A stretch of 64,000 bases of DNA from Micromonospora deserti (lineage in GTDB: Bacteria > Actinomycetota > Actinomycetes > Mycobacteriales > Micromonosporaceae), in contig NZ_POUB01000002.1 in assembly GCF_003236335.1 (NCBI RefSeq), positions 31,073 to 95,072 on the forward strand, read 5' to 3'. This document shows positions 37,301 to 44,778 of the stretch, piece by piece. Under the pieces are notes generated by a model, which worked only from the letters and a program-made list of their open reading frames with translations, searched no databases and was not told the origin of the DNA. Both the position numbers and the translations under genes were made by a program. The first letter of the stretch is position 1, and every line of letters begins with the position of its first letter.

Positions 37301-37493
37301 GGTGCTGCGGATCCCCGACATCGGCGTGCACGAGGACCTGTTCGACCTGGGCGGGCACTCACTGACCATCACCCGGATCAGCAGCCGGATCCAGCAGCGG
37401 CTCGGGGTCGAGGTGCCGCTCGACGCGTTCTTCGACACCCCGACTGTCGCCGAGATCGCCGAGATCGTCCGGCAGTCCGGAAAGGAGTTCTGA
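34395..37493 (+). CDS. NRPS module C-A-T
   Basis: A 1032-residue single-module peptide synthetase. The condensation domain (about 1-420) starts with TYAQHAVWFTEQ and has an intact HHLAFDG near residue 127. The adenylation domain (about 440-930) has YTSGSTGRPKG and a pocket I read as D-I-V-Q-V-G-G-V-Y-K; Gln at position 278 recalls glycine codes, but no confident assignment is possible. The carrier domain near 985 has DLGGHSLTITR. No epimerase, methyltransferase or thioesterase is present, so it must hand its chain on, most simply to the C domain of the upstream fusion protein. GTG 34395 has GGGAGAG a few bases upstream; GTG 34383 is an alternative. Confidence 0.9.
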   Translation: MGTAEATYAQHAVWFTEQAGVAGTAYHMALGVRFAAELDRRALVAACAAVAEQHPVLYARITTDDDGTPRLVPADIRPSVTFGELTDARVAAEIARPHDLRTGPLARFTVLTGTDGTHLLLVTAHHLAFDGMSKDVLARDLAAAYTAARRGGPAGVAPRADGYAGLAAAEQQRVATDLPAARAYWARHWSGPGDVVLPGLRRLPTGAEPGAAVTVNLPVDLVDGIDLAARSLDVTRFELLFAVLHALLERYGNRGIPVGVALSTRTPDQADRVGLFVNELPVTADTAEGTVRDHVHAVRARLREVYRYRAVPLAHAVSGLRPAPALTPVSIAYRRGGVEPVFPGVASEVDWTLFCGAARNALHVQIVDTSTGVTVSLQHSPSAIDTDAVRRIGGHLGTMLAAAVADPDRPVAELPVLPADELDHVTRAWNDTDRAYPAEATVPALFAGRVAADPDAPAVVDGDRTLSYAQLDAAAARLAALLRDRDVGPGALVAVALDRSWQAVVTMLAVLRCRAAYLPIDPGHPPARQEAVLADAAPALVVTTTATQTAWPTLALDRTDLLGGPAPVETAPAGAPTADDLAYVLYTSGSTGRPKGVAVRHGALANLLLGVRDLLDSGPQHRWLHLTSLSFDISTVEVFLPLVTGGRVVVASGVSVLDGAAVLRLVRTAGVTHAQATPSGWRVLLEAGLGASAPGAAVVTPEPLVAVAGGEALPVALARDLRARTVRLINGYGPTEATVYATMADISADPAEVTIGRPLPNVRAYVLDEARRPAPVGLPGELYLAGAGLAAGYLGRDDLTAQRFVPEPFGRPGKWLYRTGDRCRWLPDGRIEFLGRTDDQVKVRGHRIELGEIDARLLDHPGVAGAATVLRRDDDEPRLVAYVVTRAGAAPDPAELRRHLALSLPQAVLPTDYVALERLPLSPNGKVDRAALPAPAARDAAVDVPPDAAAGTGMGDDPVVEQLRLIWQEVLRIPDIGVHEDLFDLGGHSLTITRISSRIQQRLGVEVPLDAFFDTPTVAEIAEIVRQSGKEF

Positions 37494-37495
37494 CA

Positions 37496-37741
37496 GTGGG
37501 CACCATCGAACTGCGCGGGCGGATCGCGGAGCTGGTCAGCGAGGCCACGGGCGGGGCGGTCTCGGCGGCCGACGTACTCGCCGGAGGATCCATGATTGCC
37601 CTCGGTGTCGATTCCCTCGGACTGCTCCGCCTGGTCGACGCGATCGAGCTGGAGTACGGCGTCGAGGTCGAGCTGAACGGCCCCGGTCGCCCACTGGACA
37701 CCCTCGACGACGTAGTGGCGTTGGTGGCCGCCGCCGGCTAA
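37496..37741 (+). CDS. Free-standing acyl/peptidyl carrier protein
   Basis: An 81-residue acidic four-helix carrier protein. The phosphopantetheine serine lies in ALGVDSLGLLRLVDAIE, followed by a typical third-helix region ending TLDDVVALVAAA. The GTG start is two bases after the NRPS stop and has AAGGAG upstream, so it is the last gene of the biosynthetic operon. It most likely receives the acyl group from the ligase at 32858 and presents it to the condensation domain of the C-A-T protein. This is inferred from gene content. Confidence 0.87.
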   Translation: MGTIELRGRIAELVSEATGGAVSAADVLAGGSMIALGVDSLGLLRLVDAIELEYGVEVELNGPGRPLDTLDDVVALVAAAG

Positions 37742-37845
37742 GCCCAGTCGGCCGGGTGGCCCGCCGGCACCCGCCACGCTTTGACAGGCAACGGTCGATC
37801 CCTTCGGCGCCTCTTGGCAGTGCCCCTTGGTCATGCCTAAGATCA

Positions 37846-37857
37846 GTGCAATGGCAC
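37846..37857. promoter_or_regulatory. Putative GntR-type operator, copy 1
   Basis: GTGCAATGGCAC, of the form GTG-N6-CAC, lies about 90 bases before the first gene of the hydroxyproline operon. A second copy lies at 40632-40643, and read on its opposite strand the two share CAGTGCAAT-NN-CACA. The FCD-type GntR regulator in this operon is the natural candidate to bind it. Confidence 0.5.
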
Positions 37858-37945
37858 ACCTTACTAGGGTTGAATGGCGTCTGGGCAGCCCAATCCGAGC
37901 TCGATCCCTGACGCCCGGAGCGCGTACGGCAGGAGAAGAGAGTCG

Positions 37946-39238
37946 ATGCCCGTAACCGCGACCTACACGATCCCCGGCATGCGCGTCCGCGATCACGTGA
38001 CCGACGTGCCGCTGGACTGGTCCGACCCGACGCGCGGCACCATCCAGATCTTTGCCCGTGAGATCGTCGATCCGGTTCGGGCCGGTGAGGACCTGCCGTG
38101 CCTGGTCTACCTGCAGGGCGGACCCGGCGGGAAGGGCCCGCGCCCGCTCGCCCGGTCCGGCTGGCTCGGCCAGGCGCTGCGCGACTACCGCGTCGTCCTG
38201 ATGGACCAGCGCGGCACCGGTCGCAGCACCCGCGTCGACGGTCGCCGGATGAGCGGGTTCGCCACGGCCGAGGAGGCTGCGAGCTTTCTCGCGTGCTTCC
38301 GGGCCGACTCGATCCTCGCCGACCACGAGCACCTGCGGAAGACCGTCTTCGGCGGCCGGCGCTGGTCCACCCTCGGGCAGTCGTACGGCGGCTTCATCAC
38401 GCTGACCTACCTGTCGAAGGCCCCGGAAGGCTTGAGTGCCTGCTACGTCACTGGCGGCCTGCCGGGTCTCGACCCGTCGGCGGCTGAGGTCTACCGGCGC
38501 ACCTATCCTCGCGTCGAGGCGAAGAACAGGCAGTTCTATCGGCGTTATCCGCACCAGGTTGCGCAGGTGGGCCGGATCGCCGACCGGCTGGCCGAGGGCG
38601 ATGTGCTGCTGCCCGACGGCGACGTCCTCACGATCCGGCGGCTGCAGTCGCTCGGCATCGACTTTGGCATGAAGCCCGGATACGAGCGGATGCACTGGCT
38701 GCTCGACGAGGCATTCTCGGGGGACGAACTGTCGGCGACGTTTCTGCACCAGGTGCAGGCCAGGACCTCCTACAGCGACAACCCCCTGTTCGCGGCCCTG
38801 CAGGAGAGCACCTACGGGCACGGCGCCGGCGCCACCGCCTGGGCGGCCCAGGCCGAACGGGCGAGGCACCCGCAGTTCGCGGAGGGGGCCAGGCCGCTGC
38901 TGTTCACCGGCGAGATGATCTATCCCTGGATGTTCGAGGAGATCGCCGAGCTGCGCCCGTTCCGTGGCGCTGTCGAACTGCTGGCCGTCCGCGAGGAGTG
39001 GCCGCAGCTCTACGACCTCGACCGATTGGCCGCCAACGAGATTCCGGTGGCCGCCGCCGTCTACTACGACGACATGTACGTGGACGCCGGCCTGCAACTA
39101 GACACCGCATCCCGGGTCGGCAACGTCCAGACCTGGGTGACCAACGAGTACGAACACGACGGGGTCGGCGACGACCGGGTCTTCGCCCGGCTGGCCGAAC
39201 TGGTCCGCGAGGTGGGCGGAGGAGTCACCGATGCGTGA
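37946..39238 (+). CDS. Proline iminopeptidase-like serine peptidase (alpha/beta hydrolase, S33)
   Basis: A 430-residue cytosolic alpha/beta hydrolase. PCLVYLQGGPGG near residue 55 forms the oxyanion-hole region, VLMDQRGTGRST follows, and the nucleophile is Ser146 in LGQSYGGF; EYEHDGVGD near the end supplies the late His. The cap region is longer than in simple hydrolases, as in S33 prolyl aminopeptidases that release an N-terminal proline (or hydroxyproline) from peptides. ATG 37946 is preceded by an AGGAGA/GAGAG purine run. As first gene of the operon it would provide free hydroxyproline from collagen-like or plant extensin-like peptides; substrate preference is inferred. Confidence 0.85.
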   Translation: MPVTATYTIPGMRVRDHVTDVPLDWSDPTRGTIQIFAREIVDPVRAGEDLPCLVYLQGGPGGKGPRPLARSGWLGQALRDYRVVLMDQRGTGRSTRVDGRRMSGFATAEEAASFLACFRADSILADHEHLRKTVFGGRRWSTLGQSYGGFITLTYLSKAPEGLSACYVTGGLPGLDPSAAEVYRRTYPRVEAKNRQFYRRYPHQVAQVGRIADRLAEGDVLLPDGDVLTIRRLQSLGIDFGMKPGYERMHWLLDEAFSGDELSATFLHQVQARTSYSDNPLFAALQESTYGHGAGATAWAAQAERARHPQFAEGARPLLFTGEMIYPWMFEEIAELRPFRGAVELLAVREEWPQLYDLDRLAANEIPVAAAVYYDDMYVDAGLQLDTASRVGNVQTWVTNEYEHDGVGDDRVFARLAELVREVGGGVTDA

Positions 39239-39317
39239 GGACACGCGGGAGAAGTCGTCGGAAAACCTCCCCGGGGCCGGCTGGTCCCGCGAAGCAGAAG
39301 GAGTCACCGTTGCGTAA
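39231..39317 (+). CDS. Possible 28-codon coupled micro-ORF
   Basis: ATG 39231 has GGAG at good spacing and overlaps the stop of the peptidase gene; the frame ends at TAA 39315-39317, overlapping the start of the next gene. Its ribosome binding site and start are a near copy of those of the next gene (39221-39240 versus 39300-39319). It may only serve translational coupling or be a by-product of a small duplication. Confidence 0.25.
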   Translation: MREDTREKSSENLPGAGWSREAEGVTVA

Positions 39318-40635
39318 AGGCAAGCCGCCGAAGCTGTCCGAGATCCCGGCATTCACGCAGTACATGAACACGGGATGGGGCAGGCCCGACCGCACTCCGC
39401 CCGTCGTCCCCGGCGCCGCCCAGGCGGCTGCCGCCCACCGGGCCCGGCTGGCCGAGGCGCTCCCCGGCCGGACCATCGTGCTGGCGGCGGGGGAGGCGCC
39501 TGTGCGCAGTAATGACACGACGTACGATTTCCGCCCGGACAGCGACTTCGTCTGGGTGACCGGCTGCGGTGTCGAGAACGCCGTGGTGGTGCTGCGCGAC
39601 GGCGACGCCACGCTCTACCTGCCGCCACCCGTCGGCCCCGGCGACCCGGGTTTGTGGACCGACGCCCGTTACGGCGAGCTGTGGGTCGGGGTCGCGCCGG
39701 GGCTGGCCGAGTGGGCGCGGGCGCTGGGCGTCGAGGTCCGGCCGCTCTCGGAACTCACCGAGGACGTGACTCGGGACGAGGAGGTCGGCCGAACCCTCGC
39801 CGAACTGCGCATGTACAAGGACGAGTGGGAAATCGGGCAGCTCCGCGAGGCCGTGGACCGCACGGTCGAGGGCTTCGCCGCGGTCGTCCGTGAGATCCCC
39901 ACCGCGATCGAGGGGCCCGGGGAGCGGTGGTTGCAGGGCACCTTCGACCGGTACGCCCGGGCGTACGGTAACGGCCCCGGCTACGCCACGATCGTCGGCA
40001 GCGGCCGGCACGCGCCCACGCTGCACTGGGTGCGTTGCGACGGCCCGGTGCTGCCGGACGAGGTGCTCCTGCTCGACATGGGCGTCGAGGTCAAGAGCTG
40101 CTACACCGCCGACGTCACCCGCACGTTCCCCGCCTCCGGGCGGTTCTCTCCCGTGCAGCGGCAGGTGCACGACCTGGTGGAGGAAGCCCACCGGGCCGGG
40201 CTGGCGGCGGTGGGCCCCGGCCGCCGGTTCACCGATTTCCACCACGCGGCGATGGAGGTGATCGCGCGGGGCCTTGCGGACTGGGGACTGCTGCCGGTCT
40301 CCGTGGACGAGGCGCTCTCCGACACCGGCCAGCACCACCGGCGCTACCTGGTGTGCGGCATCGGCCATCACCTGGGGCTGGACGTGCACGACTGCGGTCG
40401 GGCCGCGGAGGAGGCATATCAGGGCGCGGTCATGGCGCCTGGCATGGTGCTCACGGTCGAGCCCGGGCTGTACTTCCATGCGCATGACCTGACCGTGCCT
40501 CCGGAGCTGCGCGGAATCGGCGTGCGCATCGAAGACGACCTCCTGGTCACGCCGGACGGCCTGGAGGTGCTGTCCGGTGCGCTGCCGCTCGACGCCGACG
40601 GCCTGGAAAAATGGATGGCAGCTGAAGCAATGTGA
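39310..40635 (+). CDS. Xaa-Pro aminopeptidase (M24B, aminopeptidase P)
   Basis: A 441-residue metallopeptidase that removes an N-terminal residue preceding proline. The N-terminal creatinase-like domain (about 40-160) contains YDFRPDSDFVWVTG. The pita-bread catalytic domain carries five metal ligands in order: LLLDMGVEVKSCYTADVTR (two Asp), GIGHHLGLDVHD (His), MVLTVEPGLYF (Glu) and GVRIEDDLLV (Glu). I chose the TTG at 39310 because AAGGAG lies six bases upstream and no ATG or GTG is similarly placed. With the preceding proline iminopeptidase it would free proline and hydroxyproline from peptides. Confidence 0.9.
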   Translation: MRKGKPPKLSEIPAFTQYMNTGWGRPDRTPPVVPGAAQAAAAHRARLAEALPGRTIVLAAGEAPVRSNDTTYDFRPDSDFVWVTGCGVENAVVVLRDGDATLYLPPPVGPGDPGLWTDARYGELWVGVAPGLAEWARALGVEVRPLSELTEDVTRDEEVGRTLAELRMYKDEWEIGQLREAVDRTVEGFAAVVREIPTAIEGPGERWLQGTFDRYARAYGNGPGYATIVGSGRHAPTLHWVRCDGPVLPDEVLLLDMGVEVKSCYTADVTRTFPASGRFSPVQRQVHDLVEEAHRAGLAAVGPGRRFTDFHHAAMEVIARGLADWGLLPVSVDEALSDTGQHHRRYLVCGIGHHLGLDVHDCGRAAEEAYQGAVMAPGMVLTVEPGLYFHAHDLTVPPELRGIGVRIEDDLLVTPDGLEVLSGALPLDADGLEKWMAAEAM

Positions 40636-40643
40636 AATTGCAC
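40632..40643. promoter_or_regulatory. Putative GntR-type operator, copy 2
   Basis: GTGAAATTGCAC, again GTG-N6-CAC, overlaps the stop codon of the aminopeptidase gene and lies 39 bases before the next start. This is the longest gap inside the later part of the operon, so a second promoter for the core catabolic genes is likely. Confidence 0.5.
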
Positions 40644-40681
40644 TGCTAGCCTTTGCGGTACGACCACAAGGAGACCTCAGC

Positions 40682-41587
40682 ATGACCACCCCCGCCAGGC
40701 CATGGCATGGCATCCACGTCGCGACGGCACTGCCCTTCCATGACGACCTCTCCATCGATTACGACTCGTTCGCCGAGCACGTCCGGTTCCTCGCCGCCGC
40801 CGGCTGCCACGGGGTGACGCCCAACGGCTCGCTCGGCGAGTACCAGACGTTGACTCCGGAGGAGCGGGCGCGCGTCGTCGAGGCGGCGGTGCAGGCCGCC
40901 CCCGCCGGGTTCGGCGTGATGCCCGGCGTCGCCGCCTACGGCGCTCTCGAGGCCCGCCGCTGGGCCGATCAGGCCGCCGCGGCCGGGGCCACCTCCGTCC
41001 TGCTGCTGCCGCCGAACGCCTACCGCGCCGACCGCCGGGCCGTCGTTGAGCACTACCGCGAGGTCGCCCGGGTCGGGCTGCCGGTCGTCGCCTACAACAA
41101 CCCGATCGACACCAAGGTCGACCTGACTCCCTCGCTGCTCGCCGAACTGTTCCACGAGGGTCTGATCGTCGGCGTCAAGGAGTTCACCGGCGACGTCCGC
41201 AGGGCGTACGAGATCGCCGAGCTGGCACCCGGCCTGGACATCCTGGTGGGCGCCGACGACGTGCTGCTCGAGCTGGGCATCGCCGGCGCCGTCGGCTGGA
41301 TCGCCGGCTATCCGAACGCGATCCCGGAGAGCACGGTGGAGCTCTACCGGCTGGCCACCTCGGGCGGCCCCGCCGACATCGCCAAGGCACTGGCGATCTA
41401 CCGCGACCTGCACCCACTGCTGCGCTGGGACTCCAAGACCGAGTTCGTCCAGTCGATCAAGCTGTCGATGGATGTCTGCGGCCGCAGGGGCGGCGTCTGT
41501 CGTCCGCCACGACTGCCGCTCCCGTCCGAGGTTGCGGCCAGGATCATCGCCGACACCGAAAGCGTCCTGGGCAAGGGCTACAAATGA
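40682..41587 (+). CDS. DapA family aldolase/dehydratase, probable 1-pyrroline-4-hydroxy-2-carboxylate deaminase
   Basis: A 301-residue TIM-barrel lyase of the dihydrodipicolinate synthase family. The Schiff-base lysine is Lys166 in GVKEFTGD, and the catalytic tyrosine lies in VVAYNNPIDTK. Biosynthetic DapA is normally not found beside a proline racemase, a flavin dehydrogenase set and an aldehyde dehydrogenase. In this company the family member is the deaminase that turns 1-pyrroline-4-hydroxy-2-carboxylate into 2-oxoglutarate semialdehyde. It overlaps the racemase gene by four bases. Function is assigned from gene context plus family. Confidence 0.85.
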   Translation: MTTPARPWHGIHVATALPFHDDLSIDYDSFAEHVRFLAAAGCHGVTPNGSLGEYQTLTPEERARVVEAAVQAAPAGFGVMPGVAAYGALEARRWADQAAAAGATSVLLLPPNAYRADRRAVVEHYREVARVGLPVVAYNNPIDTKVDLTPSLLAELFHEGLIVGVKEFTGDVRRAYEIAELAPGLDILVGADDVLLELGIAGAVGWIAGYPNAIPESTVELYRLATSGGPADIAKALAIYRDLHPLLRWDSKTEFVQSIKLSMDVCGRRGGVCRPPRLPLPSEVAARIIADTESVLGKGYK

Positions 41588-42585
41588 GGTCCCGCCGCAC
41601 GTTCCACGCCGTCGACTCGCATACCGAGGGCATGCCGACCCGAGTCATCGTCGGCGGCATGGGCACGATCCCGGGGGCGACCATGGCTGAGCGCAGGCTG
41701 TGGTTCGTGGAGAACAGCGACGACGTTCGCACCCTGCTGATGTACGAGCCGCGCGGCCACGCCGCGATGAGCGGCGCGATCCTGCAGCCGCCGACCCGTC
41801 CCGACGCCGACTACGGCGTGCTCTTCATCGAGGTCTCCGGGCTGCTGCCAATGTGCGGCCACGGCACGATCGGGGTCGCGACGGTGCTCGTCGAGACCGG
41901 GATGGTGCCCGTCGTCGAGCCGGTGACCACGATCAGGCTCGACACCCCCGCCGGGCTGGTCGTCGCGTCCGTGGCGGTGCGTAACGGTGCGGCGGAGTCG
42001 GTCACCATCCAGAGCGTCCCGTCGTTCGTGGCCGGGCTGGGCCGGAAGGTCGAGGTGCCGGGCTTCGGCGAGGTCGGGTACGACATGGCTTTCGGCGGGA
42101 ACTTCTACGCGATCGTCGATCTGGCGGAGCTGGGGCTGCCCTTCGACCGGTCACGCGCCGGCGACCTGCTGGCCGCCGGTCTGGCGATCATGGAAGCGGT
42201 GAACGAGCAGGACCGGCCGATCCACCCCGAGCGCGATGACATCAACGGGTGCCACCATGTCTATCTGCAAGCCCCCGGCTCGACCGCCAGGTTGTCGCGG
42301 CACGCCATGGCCATCCACCCCGGCTGGTTCGACCGTTCCCCCTGCGGCACGGGTACGAGCGCCCGGATGGCGCAGCTGCACGCGCGCGGCGAATTGGGCA
42401 TCGGCGCGGACTTCGTGAACGAGTCGTTCATCGGCACCCGCTTCACCGGACGGCTGCTCGGCGAGACCAGGGTCGGGTCACTGCCCGCCGTGCTGCCGTC
42501 GATCACCGGCCGGGCGTGGATCACCGCAACCTCTCAGTTCCACCTCGACCCCACCGACCCCTTTCCCGCAGGGTTCCTGCTGTGA
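41584..42585 (+). CDS. Proline racemase family, probable 4-hydroxyproline 2-epimerase
   Basis: A 333-residue PLP-independent racemase. Both catalytic cysteines are present: Cys91 in LLPMCGHGTIG and Cys254 in DRSPCGTGTSAR. Keeping both argues for racemase/epimerase activity and against trans-3-hydroxyproline dehydratase, where the second Cys is replaced by Thr. It would convert trans-4-hydroxy-L-proline to cis-4-hydroxy-D-proline, the first step of the route encoded by the adjoining genes. Start and stop overlap both neighbours by four bases. Confidence 0.92.
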   Translation: MRSRRTFHAVDSHTEGMPTRVIVGGMGTIPGATMAERRLWFVENSDDVRTLLMYEPRGHAAMSGAILQPPTRPDADYGVLFIEVSGLLPMCGHGTIGVATVLVETGMVPVVEPVTTIRLDTPAGLVVASVAVRNGAAESVTIQSVPSFVAGLGRKVEVPGFGEVGYDMAFGGNFYAIVDLAELGLPFDRSRAGDLLAAGLAIMEAVNEQDRPIHPERDDINGCHHVYLQAPGSTARLSRHAMAIHPGWFDRSPCGTGTSARMAQLHARGELGIGADFVNESFIGTRFTGRLLGETRVGSLPAVLPSITGRAWITATSQFHLDPTDPFPAGFLL

Positions 42586-43265
42586 GCCCGGTACCCGTCC
42601 CGGATCTGCCTGGTGTCGGCCGGAGGGAAAACCTCCGCGACCGAATCAGGGACGCTCTGCGCGCCGCGATCATCTCCGGCAAGCTGCAGCCCGGCGTGGT
42701 CTACTCGGCTCCGGCGCTGGGCGCGCAGCTCGGCGTCTCGCCCACACCGGTGCGAGAGGCCATGCTCGACCTGGTGAAGGCCGGCCTGGTCGTCCCCCAG
42801 CCGAACAAGGGCTTCCGGATCACGGAGATGTCCGAGGAGGACCTCGACAACCTGGCCGCCGTGCGGCTGCTCATCGAGCCGCCGACCGTGCGGGACGTCG
42901 TGGCGGTGATCCCGAAGGAGGACATCCCCGAACTACGGACGCTGGCGCAGGCCATCGTCGATGCGGCAGAGTGTGGCGACCTGGTCGGCTACATCGAGGC
43001 CGACCACGTCTTCCACCTGACCCTGCTCGGCTACAGCCGTAACCGGTTCCTGGTGGACGTCGTCACCGACCTGCGCTCGCAGACCCGGCTGCTCGGCCTG
43101 ACCCCGCTGTTGGAGAGCGGCAGGCTGGGCCGCTCGGCCGCCGAGCACCACGAGCTCCTGGACTTCATCGAAGCCCGTGACCCGTCCGGCGCCGAGCTGC
43201 TGATGCACCGGCACATCGGCCACGTACGAGGTCTGTGGGCAGGTGGGGCCGAGGGCGCGCCATGA
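42582..43265 (+). CDS. GntR/FCD family transcriptional regulator
   Basis: A 227-residue regulator. Residues about 15-80 form a GntR winged helix (RDRIRDALRAAIISGKLQPG, then LGVSPTPVREAMLDLVKAGLV). The C-terminal FCD domain (about 90-215) shows the metal-ligand pattern with Asp/His in EADHVFHLTLLGYSRNRFL, EHHELLDFIEARD and HRHIGH. Its place inside the operon points to control of hydroxyproline catabolism, most likely binding the GTG-N6-CAC elements at 37846 and 40632. The GTG start overlaps the racemase stop. Confidence 0.9.
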   Translation: MSPVPVPDLPGVGRRENLRDRIRDALRAAIISGKLQPGVVYSAPALGAQLGVSPTPVREAMLDLVKAGLVVPQPNKGFRITEMSEEDLDNLAAVRLLIEPPTVRDVVAVIPKEDIPELRTLAQAIVDAAECGDLVGYIEADHVFHLTLLGYSRNRFLVDVVTDLRSQTRLLGLTPLLESGRLGRSAAEHHELLDFIEARDPSGAELLMHRHIGHVRGLWAGGAEGAP

Positions 43266-44479
43266 GCGAGCGTCAGCGAGCGATTCATCAGTACAGCGCC
43301 GGTGAGTCTCATGGCCGCGGCGTGAGCGCGGACCTCGTGGTCGTCGGTGCGGGTGTCGTGGGGGCGGCCAGCGCGTACTTCGCATCGCTGGCGGGGGTGC
43401 GAGTGGTCGTCGTCGAGCGCGGCGCGATCGCTGGAGGCACCTCCAGCGCCGGAGAGGGCAACGTGCTGGTGTCCGACAAGGAAGCCGGCCCCGAGCTCGA
43501 CCTGGCGTTGTACTCACAGCGGGTCTGGCGCGAGGATCTCGCGGAACACGCCGAGTTGTGGGAGTTCGAGTCCAAGGGCGGCCTGGTCGTCGCGGCGTCG
43601 GAGCAGAACGTCACGTCGCTGCGCGAGCTCGCCGTCCGGCAGCGCCGGCGTGGGGTCGAGGTCCGTGACGTCGCGCGGACCGAGTTGCGCGACTACGAGC
43701 CGCATCTCTCCCCGGAACTCGCCGGGGGCGCCTTCTATCCGCAGGACGCCCAGGTCCAACCCATGCTGGTCGCGGCGCACCTGCTGCGGCTGGCCCGCGA
43801 GCGCGGAGCGCAGGTGCGTACGCGCACCGAGGTGACGGGGTTGCTGCGCGACGGCGCCCGGGTGACGGGCGTGCGGACCCCCGGCGGCGACATCCCCGCC
43901 GGGGCGGTGCTCAACGCCTCCGGCACGTGGGCCGCCGGCGTCGCCGGCCTCGCGGGGGTGCGTGTCCCCGTGCTGCCCCGGCGCGGCTTCGTCCTGGTCA
44001 CCCAGCCGATGCCGCCCCGGATGATCCGCCACAAGGTGTACGCCGCCGAGTACGTCGGCGACGTGGCCAGCTCTGACACGGCCCTGCAGACCTCGCCTGT
44101 TGTCGAAGGGACCGCCAGCGGCACGATTCTCGTCGGCGCGTCGCGTGAACGCGTCGGTTTCGACCGGACCGTGTCCGTCACCGCGATCGGCACGCTCGCG
44201 GCCAAGGCGATCGCGTTGTTCCCGATGCTTCGGGAGGTCCGCGCGATGCGCACCTACCACGGCTTCCGCCCCTACTGCCCCGATCATCTGCCCGTCATCG
44301 GTCCCGATCCCCGCGCGCCCGGCCTCTGGCACGCCTGCGGCCACGAGGGTGCCGGCGTCGGCCTGTCCGTCGGGACCGGCAAGCTGATCGCCCAGGCGCT
44401 CGTGGGTGATCGGCCCGACATGGATCTCACGCCGTTCGCCCCGGACCGGTTCGCGGACGTCGAGGAGGCGCTCCGATGA
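43262..44479 (+). CDS. FAD-dependent D-amino acid dehydrogenase, probable D-hydroxyproline dehydrogenase subunit
   Basis: A 405-residue DAO-fold flavoprotein. The FAD-binding motif is VVVGAGVVGAASAYFAS near residue 25, and the C-terminal GHEGAGVGLSVGTGKLIA closes the flavin site. With the following [2Fe-2S] protein and second flavoprotein it matches the three-subunit D-hydroxyproline dehydrogenase, where this subunit oxidises cis-4-hydroxy-D-proline to 1-pyrroline-4-hydroxy-2-carboxylate. It overlaps both neighbours by four bases. The first 20 residues are weakly conserved, and a start at a later codon is possible. Confidence 0.9.
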   Translation: MSERQRAIHQYSAGESHGRGVSADLVVVGAGVVGAASAYFASLAGVRVVVVERGAIAGGTSSAGEGNVLVSDKEAGPELDLALYSQRVWREDLAEHAELWEFESKGGLVVAASEQNVTSLRELAVRQRRRGVEVRDVARTELRDYEPHLSPELAGGAFYPQDAQVQPMLVAAHLLRLARERGAQVRTRTEVTGLLRDGARVTGVRTPGGDIPAGAVLNASGTWAAGVAGLAGVRVPVLPRRGFVLVTQPMPPRMIRHKVYAAEYVGDVASSDTALQTSPVVEGTASGTILVGASRERVGFDRTVSVTAIGTLAAKAIALFPMLREVRAMRTYHGFRPYCPDHLPVIGPDPRAPGLWHACGHEGAGVGLSVGTGKLIAQALVGDRPDMDLTPFAPDRFADVEEALR

Positions 44480-44778
44480 CATATCAGATGACCTTCCGTG
44501 GCGCCGCAGTTCCGGCTGAGCCCGGCCAGAGCGTCGCCGCCGCACTGGTCGCCGCCGGGATCCCCGACTGGCGCACCACCCGAAAGGGCGGCAGGCCACG
44601 GGGCCTGTTCTGCGGCATCGGCGTCTGCTTCGACTGCCTGATCACCGTTGACGGCATCCCCGACCAGCGCGCCTGCCTGGTCACCGCCGCCGACGGCATG
44701 AGCCTCGGCGACGCCGAGACCGGCGCAGACCTCGAAGACGCCGGCGACCGGAGGAACAGCGATGCCGAACGCGCATGA
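44476..44778 (+). CDS. [2Fe-2S]-binding small subunit of D-hydroxyproline dehydrogenase
   Basis: A 100-residue plant-type ferredoxin-like protein. The cluster ligands are in LFCGIGVCFDCLITVDG and, further on, QRACL, giving the C-x4-C-x2-C ... C pattern. Small proteins of this type form the gamma subunit of hydroxyproline, octopine and nopaline dehydrogenases and carry electrons between the two flavoproteins. Its gene sits between the genes for those flavoproteins, overlapping them by 4 and 17 bases. Confidence 0.9.
   Translation: MTYQMTFRGAAVPAEPGQSVAAALVAAGIPDWRTTRKGGRPRGLFCGIGVCFDCLITVDGIPDQRACLVTAADGMSLGDAETGADLEDAGDRRNSDAERA

Noticed and set aside
40682..41587. Biosynthetic dihydrodipicolinate synthase for lysine
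   Set aside because: Gene context is hydroxyproline catabolism; no lysine or diaminopimelate genes are nearby.
41584..42585. trans-3-hydroxyproline dehydratase
   Set aside because: Both catalytic cysteines are present, and the neighbours encode the 4-hydroxyproline route.
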